This document shows positions 16,212 through 26,304 of a stretch of 64,000 nucleotides of DNA, in pieces. Source of the DNA: Parasedimentitalea huanghaiensis (lineage in GTDB: Bacteria; Pseudomonadota; Alphaproteobacteria; Rhodobacterales; Rhodobacteraceae); assembly GCF_009753675.1 (NCBI RefSeq), contig NZ_WQLV01000016.1:1-64000 (forward strand). Direction: 5' to 3'. Each line of letters starts with the position of its first letter. Position 1 is the first letter of the stretch. Under the pieces are notes generated by a model. The model searched no databases and was not told the origin of the DNA. It saw only the letters and a program-made list of their open reading frames with translations. The position numbers and the translations under genes are program-made.

Positions 16212-18128
16212 ATGTCAGAACAAGACAACACACTAAACGTCACCCGTCGTGGCCTTTTGGGTGCCACAGCAACTGGCGCCGTCATGGCAACAGCTGGTGT
16301 TGGCGCAACCCTGATGTCCGCCAAAGAGGCTAGCGCCGCCGCCAAGGCCGCATTGGAGCCAGGTGAACTGGATGACTATTATGGTTTCTGGTCCTCGGGT
16401 CAGACCGGCGAGCTGCGTATCATGGGTGTGCCATCCATGCGTGAATTCATGCGCGTTCCAGTGTTCAACCGCTGCTCGGCCACTGGCTGGGGTCAAACCA
16501 ACGAGTCCAAGAAGATCCTGACCGAGGGCCTGCTGCCGGAAACCAAAGAATTCCTGGCGGCCAACGGCAAGGAAACATACGACAACGGTGACCTTCACCA
16601 CCCTCACATGTCGTTCACTGATGGCGTCTATGACGGCCGCTTTATCTTTATGAACGACAAAGCAAACACTCGTGTTGCTCGTGTGCGCTGTGACGTAATG
16701 AAATGCGACAAGATCATCGAGATCCCAAATGCCATGGACATCCACGGCATGCGTCCACAGAAATACCCACGCACCGGTTATGTCTTTGCCAACGGTGAGC
16801 ACGAAGCACCACTGGTCAACGACGGCAAGATCCTGGACGAACCTTCGGAGTACGTGAACATCTTTACCGCCATTGACGGCGACGAGATGGAAGTGTCCTG
16901 GCAGGTGATCGTATCGGGTAACCTCGATAACACTGACTGTGACTATCAGGGCAAATATGCCTTCTCGACTTCGTACAACTCGGAAATGGGTATGACCCTG
17001 GCCGAGATGACCGAAAGCGAAATGGACCACGTTGTTGTGTTCAACATCAAGGCCATCGAAGAAGCCATCGCTGCTGGTAACTACGAAGAGCTGAACGGTG
17101 TGAAAGTGGTTGATGGCCGCAAGAACGCCGGTTCGAACTTCACTCGCTACATTCCGATCCCGAACTCACCACACGGTGTGAACGCAGCACCCGACAAAAA
17201 GCACATCATGATCAACGGTAAGTTGTCGCCAACCGTTTCTGTGATCGATGTTGAAAAAGTCGACGCACTGTTTGCTGACAACGCGGACGAGCGCTCGTGC
17301 ATCGTTGCAGAACCAGAGCTGGGCCTTGGTCCTCTTCACACTGCGTTCGACAACAAGGGCAATGCCTACACCACCCTGTTCCTGGACAGCCAGGTTGTGA
17401 AGTGGGACATCCAGAAGGCAATCGATCTGTATGCTGGCGCGGATGTTGATCCGATCCTCGACAAAGTCGACGTGCAGTATCAGCCGGGTCACAACTCGAC
17501 CTCGATGGGTGAAACCGCCGATGCCGATGGTCAGTGGCTGATTTCGATGAACAAGTTCTCGAAAGATCGGTTCCTGAATGTTGGTCCGCTGAAGCCAGAG
17601 AACGAGCAGCTGATCGACATCTCGGGTGACAAGATGAAGGTTGTCCACGATGGCCCAACCTTTGCCGAGCCACACGACAGCATCATTGTTCGCCGTGATA
17701 TCGTGAACCCGGTCAACGTCTGGGACCGCAACGACCCAATGTGGGAAGATGCGCGCATTCAGGCCGAAGCTGATGGTATCGATCTGGAAGAAGGTGCCGA
17801 GGACATCATCCGCGACAAGGATGATCCAACCAAGGTGCGCGTCTACATGACCAGCCAGGCGCCTATGTTCTCGATGGAGAAATTCACAGTCAACCAGGGT
17901 GACGAAGTAACAATCTATGTCACCAACCTGGATGACGTGGATGATGTGACCCACGGTCTGTGTATGGCCAACTTTGGTGTCGCCATGGAAATCGGCCCAA
18001 TGGCAACCGCATCGGTTACCTTCATTGCTGAACGCCCCGGTGTTCACTGGTTCTACTGCCAGTGGTTCTGCCACGCGCTCCACATGGAGATGCGCGGTCG
18101 GATGATGGTCAAACCTCGCGAGGCTTAA
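16212..18128 (+). CDS. nosZ: Nitrous-oxide reductase (clade I, Tat-exported)
   Basis: 638 residues with a Tat signal (RR at 12-13), marking a typical clade I enzyme. The seven-bladed domain carries the CuZ ligand motif DLHHPHMS (His129, 130, 132). The C-terminal cupredoxin domain carries the CuA motif with Cys616, Trp618, Cys620, His624 and Met627. It reduces N2O to N2 in the periplasm. Ribosome binding site AAAGGAG is at 16198-16204. No residue known to be essential looks changed. Confidence 0.98.
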   Translation: MSEQDNTLNVTRRGLLGATATGAVMATAGVGATLMSAKEASAAAKAALEPGELDDYYGFWSSGQTGELRIMGVPSMREFMRVPVFNRCSATGWGQTNESKKILTEGLLPETKEFLAANGKETYDNGDLHHPHMSFTDGVYDGRFIFMNDKANTRVARVRCDVMKCDKIIEIPNAMDIHGMRPQKYPRTGYVFANGEHEAPLVNDGKILDEPSEYVNIFTAIDGDEMEVSWQVIVSGNLDNTDCDYQGKYAFSTSYNSEMGMTLAEMTESEMDHVVVFNIKAIEEAIAAGNYEELNGVKVVDGRKNAGSNFTRYIPIPNSPHGVNAAPDKKHIMINGKLSPTVSVIDVEKVDALFADNADERSCIVAEPELGLGPLHTAFDNKGNAYTTLFLDSQVVKWDIQKAIDLYAGADVDPILDKVDVQYQPGHNSTSMGETADADGQWLISMNKFSKDRFLNVGPLKPENEQLIDISGDKMKVVHDGPTFAEPHDSIIVRRDIVNPVNVWDRNDPMWEDARIQAEADGIDLEEGAEDIIRDKDDPTKVRVYMTSQAPMFSMEKFTVNQGDEVTIYVTNLDDVDDVTHGLCMANFGVAMEIGPMATASVTFIAERPGVHWFYCQWFCHALHMEMRGRMMVKPREA

Positions 18129-18132
18129 GAAA

Positions 18133-19389
18133 ATGCGTTGGCTCCTACCCATAGTTTCACTGATCTGCTCACCTGCTTTGGCGGCTGAGTGGGACGTGCC
18201 CAACCGGGCGGGAGCCATTGCGGCAACACTGGCGCAGGCGGCGGATGGAGACACCCTCCGCCTCGCCCCCGGTACTTATACCGAAACCATTACATTAGAC
18301 CGGCCCATCACCCTGGATGGGCGCGGCGTTGCCGTGATTGACGGCGGCGGAACCGGAACTGTGATTACCGTCACCGGCCCGGATGTTATTGTCTCCGGCC
18401 TTACAGTTATCGGCTCGGGATCAGATCACGAGACCCTCGACAGTGGGATCAAACTGACCAAGACGGCCAAGGCGCCGCAAGTTCTGAACAATACCCTACG
18501 CGGCAACCTGTACGGAATCGACATTCACGGCGCGCGCGATTCGCTGGTTGCTGGCAACACCGTAGAAGGCCGCCAGGACCGCCACATGAACGCGCGTGGC
18601 AATGGCATCTATGTCTGGAATGCTCCCGGTTCTGTGGTCGAAGACAACTCGGTCCGTTGGGGTCGCGATGGCATCTTTGTCAACAGCTCTAAAAAGAACA
18701 TCTTCCGCAACAACGAATTCCGCGATCTGCGGTTTGCGGTGCACTACATGTATGCCGATGACTCTGAAGTGTCCGGCAATGTCTCAATCGGCAACCATCT
18801 AGGTTATGCCGTGATGTTTTCCACCCGTGTGCGTGTCACCGACAATGTGTCGCTGAATGACCGCGATCACGGGATTATGATGAACTATGCCAACAAAAGC
18901 ATCGTGACCGGGAACTATGTCAAAGACGCATCGGGCAAATGCACGTTTTTGTACAACTCGCACAAGAACGATTTCAGCGGCAACTGGTTCCAGGGCTGCG
19001 ATATCGGCATCCATTTCACCGCCGGATCGGGCAACAACCGCATGGTAGAAAACAGTTTCATCGGCAACCGCACGCAGGTCAAATACGTGTCGTCCAAATG
19101 GGTGGAATGGTCCGAACAGGGCCGTGGCAACTATTGGAGCGACTTTGCCGCCTATGATGTGGACGGCAACGGCATTGCCGATACCCCCTATAGACCCAAC
19201 GATAGCATGGACCACGTCTTGTGGACCCAACCCGCCGCAAAGATGCTGCTTGGCTCACCCGCCGTGCAGCTGGTGCGCTGGTCGCAGGCCGCCTTTCCGG
19301 CACTGTTGCCGGGTGGGGTGATGGACAGCCATGCGCTGATGGCCCCGGTCAAACCGACGGCAAGCAATAAGGTAGCACAGGATGGATAA
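18133..19389 (+). CDS. nosD: NosD, periplasmic beta-helix copper-site maturation protein
   Basis: 418 residues with a signal peptide (LLPIVSLICSPALAAEW) and a right-handed parallel beta-helix made of CASH-type repeats (repeated N-N-x-I and G-N-x-V rungs between 60 and 330). It works with NosF and NosY in forming the CuZ centre. It follows nosZ by four bases and overlaps nosF by eight. Confidence 0.95.
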   Translation: MRWLLPIVSLICSPALAAEWDVPNRAGAIAATLAQAADGDTLRLAPGTYTETITLDRPITLDGRGVAVIDGGGTGTVITVTGPDVIVSGLTVIGSGSDHETLDSGIKLTKTAKAPQVLNNTLRGNLYGIDIHGARDSLVAGNTVEGRQDRHMNARGNGIYVWNAPGSVVEDNSVRWGRDGIFVNSSKKNIFRNNEFRDLRFAVHYMYADDSEVSGNVSIGNHLGYAVMFSTRVRVTDNVSLNDRDHGIMMNYANKSIVTGNYVKDASGKCTFLYNSHKNDFSGNWFQGCDIGIHFTAGSGNNRMVENSFIGNRTQVKYVSSKWVEWSEQGRGNYWSDFAAYDVDGNGIADTPYRPNDSMDHVLWTQPAAKMLLGSPAVQLVRWSQAAFPALLPGGVMDSHALMAPVKPTASNKVAQDG

Positions 19390-20275
19390 CAGCCTGATCA
19401 TCAAATCCGTGAACAAGTTTCGCGGCAAAACACAGGTGCTGGAGGACATTGATCTGTCAGTCGCCCCCGGAGAACGTTTGGCCCTTCTGGGTCACAACGG
19501 CGCAGGCAAGTCGACCCTGATCAAATCAATCCTGGGCCTGACCCCAATCCATGGCGGCAGCATTTCGATCAACGGCGCCGCGCCGGGATCTGCAGCGGCA
19601 CGTAAGGATACCGCGTTTCTACCCGAGGCGGTGAGCTTTCACCCTGCACTGACCGGGCGTGAGCAGCTGAGCCTATTTGCCAACCTGTCGGGTGCTTCGG
19701 CTGATGTCCCTGCCCTATTGGAACGGGTTGGGTTGGCGGATGCTCTGGATCGCCGCATTGGCACCTACTCCAAGGGAATGCGGCAGCGATTGGGGTTGGC
19801 ACAGGTGTTGCTAGGTCGCCCAAAGGTGGCGCTGTTGGATGAGCCAACAAGTGGGTTGGACCCAATCTCACGCCAAGACCTTTATGCCATCATTGATGAG
19901 CTGGCTGAACAAGGTACCGCAGTGTTGATCGCCAGCCACGCCCTGACCGAGGTAGAGGCCCGCACCGACCGCATTGCCATCCTGCGTAAGGGTGTGAAGG
20001 TTGCGGACAATACGCTGGCCGAACTGTCGTCCGAGGCAGCCCTACCGACCCGCCTGCGCATCACCGCGCGCGCCGGTGAGATTGAAAAACTGGCACAGCA
20101 GGTTGGTGGCACGCGTGTCAACGGTGCTTCGGTTGAGCTGTGTTGCAGCGCCGACCAAAAGATGGCCGAGCTGCGCCGGATCGCGGCGCTAGGGGATGTG
20201 GTGGTTGATATCAGTATGACCCCACCCCGTCTTGAAGACCTCTATCGTCATTTTGCCAAGGAGAACCGTCAATGA
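19382..20275 (+). CDS. nosF: NosF, ABC ATPase for NosZ maturation
   Basis: 297 residues. Walker A GHNGAGKSTL, signature YSKGMRQRLGLAQ and Walker B VALLDEPTSGLDP followed by ASHAL identify an ABC ATPase. It powers the NosDFY complex with NosY. The ATG overlaps nosD by eight bases and the stop overlaps nosY by four. Confidence 0.95.
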   Translation: MDNSLIIKSVNKFRGKTQVLEDIDLSVAPGERLALLGHNGAGKSTLIKSILGLTPIHGGSISINGAAPGSAAARKDTAFLPEAVSFHPALTGREQLSLFANLSGASADVPALLERVGLADALDRRIGTYSKGMRQRLGLAQVLLGRPKVALLDEPTSGLDPISRQDLYAIIDELAEQGTAVLIASHALTEVEARTDRIAILRKGVKVADNTLAELSSEAALPTRLRITARAGEIEKLAQQVGGTRVNGASVELCCSADQKMAELRRIAALGDVVVDISMTPPRLEDLYRHFAKENRQ

Positions 20276-21096
20276 CCCCGCGTGCCCTTGCCATTGCCGG
20301 ATCCGAGCTGCGGATCCTGCGTCGTAACCGCTGGCTGTTCATGGCCACACTGATCATGGTGTTGTTTGCGCTGGCGCTGACCTTTGCTGGCAGTGCGCCA
20401 ACCGGTAGCCTCGGTGTCGATATGCTTACGGTTTCAGTGGCCTCAATGACCACACTATCCGTGTACCTCGCGCCACTATTGGCGCTGATGATGTCCTTTG
20501 ATGCCATTTCCGGCGACCGGGATCGCGGTAGCCTTTCGCTGTTGCTGTCCTACCCTGCTGGGCGCGGGGAAATCCTGTTGGGCAAGTTTCTGTCCCACCT
20601 TGCTGCGCTTGCTTTTGCCATGACCGTTGGATTTGGCACCGCTGGTGCCCTTGCCGCGTGGTCGGGCGGAGCTGGGGCTGACAGCCTTCTGGCGCTTGGC
20701 CGTTTGATTGCGACCTCGATCCTGCTAGGGGCAGTGTTTCTGGCCTTGGGTTATGGCGTATCATCGATCTCTAGCAGCTCGACCGCAGCTGCAGGTCTGT
20801 CAGCCGCGATCTGGTTGATCTTCGTGGTGCTGTATGACCTTGGCCTGCTGGGTGCCGTGGTGATGGATGAAGGTGGGTTCTTTACCCAGTCCATTTTCCC
20901 TTGGCTAATGGTCGCCAACCCGGCCGATGCGTTTCGGGTTTGGAACATTGCCGCGTCTGAAACTGTGGCAGTTACCAGCGGCATGACCGGTGCCGCAAGC
21001 GCCCTACCCGCCTGGGCAGCACCTCTGTCTTTGCTGCTCTGGCCAGTGATCGGCTTTGCCCTTGCCCGTCTTGCATTTGGAAGGGTTGAACCGTGA
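20272..21096 (+). CDS. nosY: NosY, ABC permease for NosZ maturation
   Basis: 274 residues with about six hydrophobic segments and the ABC-2 type LMMSFDAISGDRDRGSLSLLLS motif near residue 75. It is the membrane partner of NosF. It is translationally coupled on both sides (four-base overlaps). Confidence 0.95.
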   Translation: MTPRALAIAGSELRILRRNRWLFMATLIMVLFALALTFAGSAPTGSLGVDMLTVSVASMTTLSVYLAPLLALMMSFDAISGDRDRGSLSLLLSYPAGRGEILLGKFLSHLAALAFAMTVGFGTAGALAAWSGGAGADSLLALGRLIATSILLGAVFLALGYGVSSISSSSTAAAGLSAAIWLIFVVLYDLGLLGAVVMDEGGFFTQSIFPWLMVANPADAFRVWNIAASETVAVTSGMTGAASALPAWAAPLSLLLWPVIGFALARLAFGRVEP

Positions 21097-21614
21097 AGCT
21101 TATAATCCCCATTTTGGCTACACTGGCCTTGGCCGCCTGCCAGGAAGAAGAAGCTAAAGCGCCACCGCCGCCAGCAGACTTAACCGTAACTGCGCTTAGC
21201 TTTTTCTGCCAAATGAACATTGCAGATCACGGCGGGCCCAAAGGGCAGGTACACCTCGAAGGATATCCTGCGCCTTTGTTTTTTGCTCAGGTCCGCGATT
21301 TGGTCGCCTACCTCAAAAGCCCTGAACGCGATGCAAACATCACAGCGATTTACGTCAGTGATATGGGCCGCGCCGCGTCTTGGGAGGAACCCGGCATTGG
21401 CAATTGGATCTTGGCCAATGACGCTCTGTTTGTCGTCGGAGCCAATGTCGCCGGTGGCATGGGTGCCCCTGAGATCGTGCCTTTTGCCCAATCAAATGCT
21501 GCGCAGCCATTCATTGATTTATATGGCGGTACGTTGCTGCCCTTGTCCGAAATTCCCGATGACGCCGCACTGGCTCCCATCGACTTCTCCCAACAGCTGG
21601 AGACCCCTTCATGA
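21093..21614 (+). CDS. nosL: NosL, copper chaperone lipoprotein
   Basis: 173 residues. The N-terminus ends in the lipobox LAAC with Cys16, so the protein is lipid-anchored. The NosL copper motif is seen as FFCQMNIADHGGPKGQ (usually CGM...), followed by the conserved SDMGRAASWEEPG-like region. It hands copper(I) to NosZ through NosDFY. Confidence 0.93.
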   Translation: MKLIIPILATLALAACQEEEAKAPPPPADLTVTALSFFCQMNIADHGGPKGQVHLEGYPAPLFFAQVRDLVAYLKSPERDANITAIYVSDMGRAASWEEPGIGNWILANDALFVVGANVAGGMGAPEIVPFAQSNAAQPFIDLYGGTLLPLSEIPDDAALAPIDFSQQLETPS

Positions 21615-22519
21615 CCACACTGACCCGCCGCCGGTTTTTGACCATTTCCGCCGCAGCCGTTGCCCTACCCGTGCAGGCCGCGACTGTGCCCATGGCCAAT
21701 TGGAGCGGCATCGCACTTGGCGCACCTGCCTCGCTGCAAATCGCAGGACTGACCACAGAACAAGCCACTCCGGTTTTTACAAAAATCGAAGGAGAGCTAT
21801 CCCGCCTGGAACAGGTTTTCAGTCTGTACAAAAATGGATCGGAACTCAGCCGTCTAAATTCAAATGGGATTTTAAAGGCTCCGTCCCCGGATATGTTGGC
21901 AGTGCTCAGCTTGACAGGTGCAATCCACGCGGCCACCAACGGTGCATTTGATCCCACAGTCCAGCCACTGTGGCAAAAATCCGTCGGAATGAAATCACCA
22001 GATAGCACAACAGGCTGGCAGCACCTAAGATTTGACAGCAGCGCAGTTACGTTTGCTGCCCCTAATGGGGCTCAAATGGGGCTGACACTAAATGGCATCG
22101 CCCAAGGCTATGTTACTGACCAAATTGCAGCAGTGTTGCATGACGCAGGCCTGCGTGACGTGCTGGTAGACATGGGTGAAGTCCTGGCTAAGGGAAGCCC
22201 AGCACCGGGCCGCGACTGGAACGTGGGCATTGCCGCACCTGAAGGCCAAGTTGTAGAGCGCTTGACCCTATCTGACCGGGCTCTGGCCACATCTGCTCCG
22301 TTTGTGCCCAATGCCGGAGGTCAGATGACAGGGCCACATATTTTACCGCCAACACCACGGCACAAGGTTCAGCAGACATTGGTTTCAATCTCTGCGCCTA
22401 CGGCAGTTCTTGCCGACGGGCTTTCCACGGCGTGCTGTCTACTTAGCGCCTCACAAATCAACCAAGCTCTTTCTCATTTCCCAAACACCCAAATTGAGAC
22501 ACGACAAGAGCTGTCCTAA
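21611..22519 (+). CDS. nosX: NosX, ApbE-like FMN transferase
   Basis: 302 residues with a Tat-like signal (TRRRFLTISAAAVALPVQA). The ApbE fold is recognisable from LEQVFSLYKNGSELSRLN, the G.FDPTVQPLW region, LNGIAQGYVTDQI and DMGEVLAKG. It attaches FMN to NosR in the periplasm. It is the last gene of the nos run and overlaps nosL by four bases. Confidence 0.93.
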   Translation: MTTLTRRRFLTISAAAVALPVQAATVPMANWSGIALGAPASLQIAGLTTEQATPVFTKIEGELSRLEQVFSLYKNGSELSRLNSNGILKAPSPDMLAVLSLTGAIHAATNGAFDPTVQPLWQKSVGMKSPDSTTGWQHLRFDSSAVTFAAPNGAQMGLTLNGIAQGYVTDQIAAVLHDAGLRDVLVDMGEVLAKGSPAPGRDWNVGIAAPEGQVVERLTLSDRALATSAPFVPNAGGQMTGPHILPPTPRHKVQQTLVSISAPTAVLADGLSTACCLLSASQINQALSHFPNTQIETRQELS

Positions 22520-22615
22520 CACCACCACCTCTTGCCTTGCCCCCTGCCGGAATGCCACATTGGCACCAGCACGGGGCGACCATTGGGCCAGCCCGTTGAC
22601 CACGGGAGCCAAAAC

Positions 22616-24580
22616 TTGAAATCCGTCCGGCTCCGCCTTCTTCTTCTTGCCCTGCTGCCGATCAGCGTATTGATGCCATTGCTTCTGGTTCTGGCCATGA
22701 CACGCTGGAATGCCGACTACGACGACATGTTGATCGCCAATGTTGACAGCGACCTACGCATTGCTGAGCAATATCTTGGCCGTATTCTCGCCAGTACAGG
22801 GACCGACATACGCAGCGTTTCTGAGTCGAGCTTGTTCAGTGATGTTTTACTCGCTCCCCCACGGGAACAGGTGCGTTTTCTAGATCAGCGTCGCGCGGAA
22901 CTGCAGCTGGATTTCCTTTATTATATCTCAGGCGACGATTTATCAGGGCCGACCTCCAAATGGCCGGTGATCGCGGCAGCCGCAGCCGGTAGTTTGAGTT
23001 CCCGAATTGATGTCTTCTCCGCCAGCGAACTTGCCAGTTTTTCACCTGAACTCGAACAGCGTGCCCGCATTCCACTTATTGAAACTGAGGCGGCCGTCCC
23101 AACCGCCCGCACCACTGAAGACAGAGGCATGGTGGTTCACGCTGCTTCCCCCGTCACTGTTCTTGGTCACGATGGAGTATTGGTCGGTGGTATCCTATTG
23201 AATCGAAATCTGGATTTCATCGACACCATCAACGCGCTGGTTTATCTCAGCGACAGCGCCGGAGAAAACCGTCAGGGCACCGCTACACTTTTCCTCGATG
23301 ACACCCGAGTATCGACAAACGTACGCTTGTTCGAAGATGTACGCGCCCTGGGGACCCGCGTTTCAGCCAGTGTCCGCCATCGGGTATTAAACCTTGGCCA
23401 AACATGGCTGGACCGCGCTTTTGTGGTCAACGACTGGTATATTTCCGGCTACCTGCCATTGACGGACAGTTTTGGCAGCCGAGTTGGAATGCTCTATGTC
23501 GGCTTTCTTGAAGCCCCCTACCAAGGGGCAAAACGAGCGGCCTACTGGACCATCGTGGCGGTCTTCATTGGCGTTCTGGTAATCTCGGCGCCACTGTTTT
23601 TATGGCTGGCCAAGGGTATCTTCTTTCCACTGGAGCGAATGACGCAAACCATGAAACGGGTTGAGCGAGGTGATCTCGCAGCCCGCAATGGTGAGGTGGG
23701 CAGCCAGGATGAAATTGGTCAGGTGGCGGCTCATTTGGATACCTTGCTGAATCAGGTTCAAGAACGTGACCAGGCCCTGCGCGACTGGGCTGAAGAGCTG
23801 AATGCCCGTGTAGACAAACGAACGACAGAACTGAGCGCAGCCAATGCAAAGCTGGAAGACACTTTCAAACAGCTGGTGATGAGTGAGAAACTGGCCTCTA
23901 TCGGTGAAATTACGGCCGGGGTGGCCCATGAAATCAATAATCCAGTGGCTGTGATCCAGGGCAACGTCGACGTCATCCGTATGACCCTCGACGAACGCTC
24001 AAAAGAAGTAGAAACAGAACTCGCCTTGATCGACAATCAGGTGCTTCGGATTGATGCTATTGTGGGAAAGTTGTTGCAATTTGCCCGTCCAACCGAATTC
24101 GGAGCATTTGAGGAAAGCGTCGATATCGCCCCTCTGGTTGAGGATTGTCTCGTACTCGTGGATCACGTCACGTCAAAGCAAACCATCACCGTAAAGCGGG
24201 TATTTGGCCCTGCGCCACTGGTCAACATCAACCCCGGCGAGTTGCAACAGGTGGTTATCAATCTGGTTATGAATGCAGTGCAAGCGATGAAGGGCTCAGG
24301 CACCCTGATCCTCAATTTACAAAGCCAATCGCGCGATGGCTGTGAAGGTGCACTACTGTCCGTCACCGACAGCGGTCCGGGGATTGATGAAAAGAGCCTA
24401 GGCTCTGTATTTAATCCGTTTTACACCACCAAGCCCGGCGAAGGCACCGGACTAGGGCTCTCAATTAGCCAGACCCTAATTCAACGGGCTGGCGGACTAA
24501 TCTCAGTGCGCAACCTTGCCCAATCAGGCGCCCAATTCATCGTTTGGCTGCCCGCTGACGTCCAAAATAAACGGCACTAG
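22616..24580 (+). CDS. Membrane sensor histidine kinase
   Basis: 654 residues from TTG 22616, preferred because GGGAG lies seven bases upstream; a TTG at 22532 has no ribosome binding site. Order: transmembrane helix about 5-27; a long periplasmic sensor (Cache-like) to about 300; a second helix about 318-340; HAMP; a short coiled coil; HisKA with GVAHEINNP; and an ATPase domain with NLVMNAVQAM, DSGPGI and GEGTGLGLSI. It resembles DctB/NtrB-type kinases. It follows nosX by about 97 bases and is convergent with an NtrC-like regulator, its likely partner. The ligand is unknown. Confidence 0.88.
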   Translation: MKSVRLRLLLLALLPISVLMPLLLVLAMTRWNADYDDMLIANVDSDLRIAEQYLGRILASTGTDIRSVSESSLFSDVLLAPPREQVRFLDQRRAELQLDFLYYISGDDLSGPTSKWPVIAAAAAGSLSSRIDVFSASELASFSPELEQRARIPLIETEAAVPTARTTEDRGMVVHAASPVTVLGHDGVLVGGILLNRNLDFIDTINALVYLSDSAGENRQGTATLFLDDTRVSTNVRLFEDVRALGTRVSASVRHRVLNLGQTWLDRAFVVNDWYISGYLPLTDSFGSRVGMLYVGFLEAPYQGAKRAAYWTIVAVFIGVLVISAPLFLWLAKGIFFPLERMTQTMKRVERGDLAARNGEVGSQDEIGQVAAHLDTLLNQVQERDQALRDWAEELNARVDKRTTELSAANAKLEDTFKQLVMSEKLASIGEITAGVAHEINNPVAVIQGNVDVIRMTLDERSKEVETELALIDNQVLRIDAIVGKLLQFARPTEFGAFEESVDIAPLVEDCLVLVDHVTSKQTITVKRVFGPAPLVNINPGELQQVVINLVMNAVQAMKGSGTLILNLQSQSRDGCEGALLSVTDSGPGIDEKSLGSVFNPFYTTKPGEGTGLGLSISQTLIQRAGGLISVRNLAQSGAQFIVWLPADVQNKRH

Positions 24581-24638
24581 AGCCCGACATATCTAACATA
24601 GTTCCGGCTTCATCTAGCTATAAATATCTTGGGGTGAA

Positions 24639-24671
24639 TTGCCCGTCTGGGCAAGAGGGGCAACGCCCCTC
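24639..24671. terminator. Adjacent hairpins between convergent kinase and regulator genes
   Basis: TTGCCC-GTCT-GGGCAA (24639-24654) and GAGGGGC-AAC-GCCCCTC (24655-24671) are two perfect back-to-back hairpins in the 106-bp gap between the 3' ends. Neither has a long T run, so termination in either direction is likely but not certain. Confidence 0.5.
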
Positions 24672-24686
24672 CCCGCTGTCACCGGA

Positions 24687-26036
24687 TCAAAACCCCCATG
24701 AGGCGCATTTTCGATCGATGGTTTTGCGCGACACACCAAGTCGGCGTGACGCCTCTGCACGGTTGCCCTCACATGCATCCAATACATGCATGATGTGGCG
24801 CTGGGTGACGAGATCAAGCGTTTCAATTGCCGCCGCACCTGTGATTGCGCCTGTGCCGGAAAACTCTTCTGGAATTTCGCCTAAGATCACTGAGCGCTCG
24901 ATCAGATTGCGCAATTCGCGCACATTACCCGGCCAATCGTATCGGCTGAACTTCAGTAATGTTTCTTCATTCAACTCAAGGGCTGGCATGCCCAAGGTGG
25001 TCGAAAATTGCTCCATAAACAGCGCCGCCAGTTCAACGATGTCCTCTACCCGTTCCCTTAATGGGGGCATCACGATCTGCACGACATTGATGCGATGATA
25101 CAGGTCCGCGCGGAACCGGCCATCGGCCACGGCCTGTTTCAGATCAGCATTAGTGGCAAACAAGAACCGCAGATTCAGTGGGATGTCACGCTCTGCACCA
25201 ACTGGACGGATGCGTTGATCCTCCAGCACCCGCAGCAGCGCCGCCTGCACTTGGTCCGGCATTTGCGCCACTTCGTCCAGAAATAGCGTGCCTCCATCAG
25301 CGTGCAGGAACAAACCATCTTTGCGCCGATCCTTGTCGTCAACCATGCCAAACAGCTCGTGCGCAATCCGGTCTGGCGCGATAGCCGCACAATTGACTGC
25401 AACAAAAGGCTTTCCAGCCCGTTCGGACAAAGAATGCAAGGTTCGGGCTGCGATTTCCTTGCCCGTTCCACTGGCCCCCATGAACAAAACCGGAGTGGGC
25501 AGCGGCGCAAGTCGCGTCAGCATATCACGCGCCTGACAGATTGCTGCAGATTTGCCCAGCAAGCGACCCCGACCAGCACTGCCTTCAGCCGACAGTTCGT
25601 GCTTCAACAGGTAGTTTTCGCGCCGCAGATATTTGCGATCTAACGCCCGCGCCACCGAGTTCAGGATCTGATTGGCCCGAAAGGGTTTGAGCACAAAATC
25701 GGCAACCCCGATACGCAGCGCCTGAATGGCCGTCTCTAGATCAGCGTAGGCTGTGACCAAAATTGTATCAGCAAACAACCCTACCCGGCGCTGCTCCTGC
25801 ACCCACTCCAATCCGGTCTTCCCTGGCATGATATTATCCAGAACAACCAGATCAAAATGGGATTGATCCAAGATCGCCGTTGCTTCAGCAGCTGACGCGG
25901 CCTGTTCCACTTTTTTGCAGCGCGGCGTTAGGATCTTGGTCAGGAAATTCCGCATGCCGGGTTCGTCATCAATCACCAGTATCGAGGCCCCGGCCAGGCT
26001 TTCCCCATATTCGTCACGCGCCACAGGGGTCTGCAT
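24687..26036 (-). CDS. NtrC-like response regulator lacking the GAFTGA motif
   Basis: 449 residues from ATG 26036. Receiver 18-130 with DD at 23-24, Asp67 as phosphoacceptor and LKPF. AAA+ domain with Walker A GASGTGKE (187-194), Walker B GGTLFLDE and the arginine-finger region FRADLYHRINV. Fis-type HTH at the C-terminus (NRAEASRRLGVSRKTIDRK). The loop that should read GAFTGA after ELFG (227-230) is deleted: ELFG runs straight into MVDDKDRRKDGLF. That loop contacts sigma-54, so this protein probably acts with the housekeeping sigma factor, as known for R. capsulatus NtrC and HupR. It overlaps a 44-codon ORF by one base. Confidence 0.9.
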   Translation of the reverse strand: MQTPVARDEYGESLAGASILVIDDEPGMRNFLTKILTPRCKKVEQAASAAEATAILDQSHFDLVVLDNIMPGKTGLEWVQEQRRVGLFADTILVTAYADLETAIQALRIGVADFVLKPFRANQILNSVARALDRKYLRRENYLLKHELSAEGSAGRGRLLGKSAAICQARDMLTRLAPLPTPVLFMGASGTGKEIAARTLHSLSERAGKPFVAVNCAAIAPDRIAHELFGMVDDKDRRKDGLFLHADGGTLFLDEVAQMPDQVQAALLRVLEDQRIRPVGAERDIPLNLRFLFATNADLKQAVADGRFRADLYHRINVVQIVMPPLRERVEDIVELAALFMEQFSTTLGMPALELNEETLLKFSRYDWPGNVRELRNLIERSVILGEIPEEFSGTGAITGAAAIETLDLVTQRHIMHVLDACEGNRAEASRRLGVSRKTIDRKCASWGF

Positions 26037-26170
26037 CACTTCACCACATCTAGTCGGACGGACGCCCCAGACAGTTTTTCATGCGAAGCAAAACCTGCCT
26101 GGTTCAACAGCAGATTGGCACCCAAAGCAATCACCGCTACTGCAGTAAACCCGGTCAACATGGCTTTCAT
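26036..26170 (-). CDS. 44-residue hydrophobic small protein coupled to the response regulator
   Basis: ATG at 26170 has GGAG ten bases upstream. The stop TGA overlaps the regulator's ATG (TGATG). Residues 4-22 form one hydrophobic helix (MLTGFTAVAVIALGANLLL), followed by a soluble tail containing ASHEKLSGASV. It lies between the formate dehydrogenase cytochrome gene and the regulator. Function unknown: possibly a small membrane partner of the dehydrogenase or of the two-component system, or a coupling leader. Confidence 0.6.
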   Translation of the reverse strand: MKAMLTGFTAVAVIALGANLLLNQAGFASHEKLSGASVRLDVVK

Positions 26171-26304
26171 CGTTTCAGTTCTCCGGCTGTGGTTAAATGT
26201 ATCAGAATTTCAATCGGGCTGGGCCGCTCTTGCGGTACAACGGTATCAGATCCGGTGCGACTTGACGAACAGCCAAACGGCCGCACCGAAAACGTGAAGG
26301 CGAA

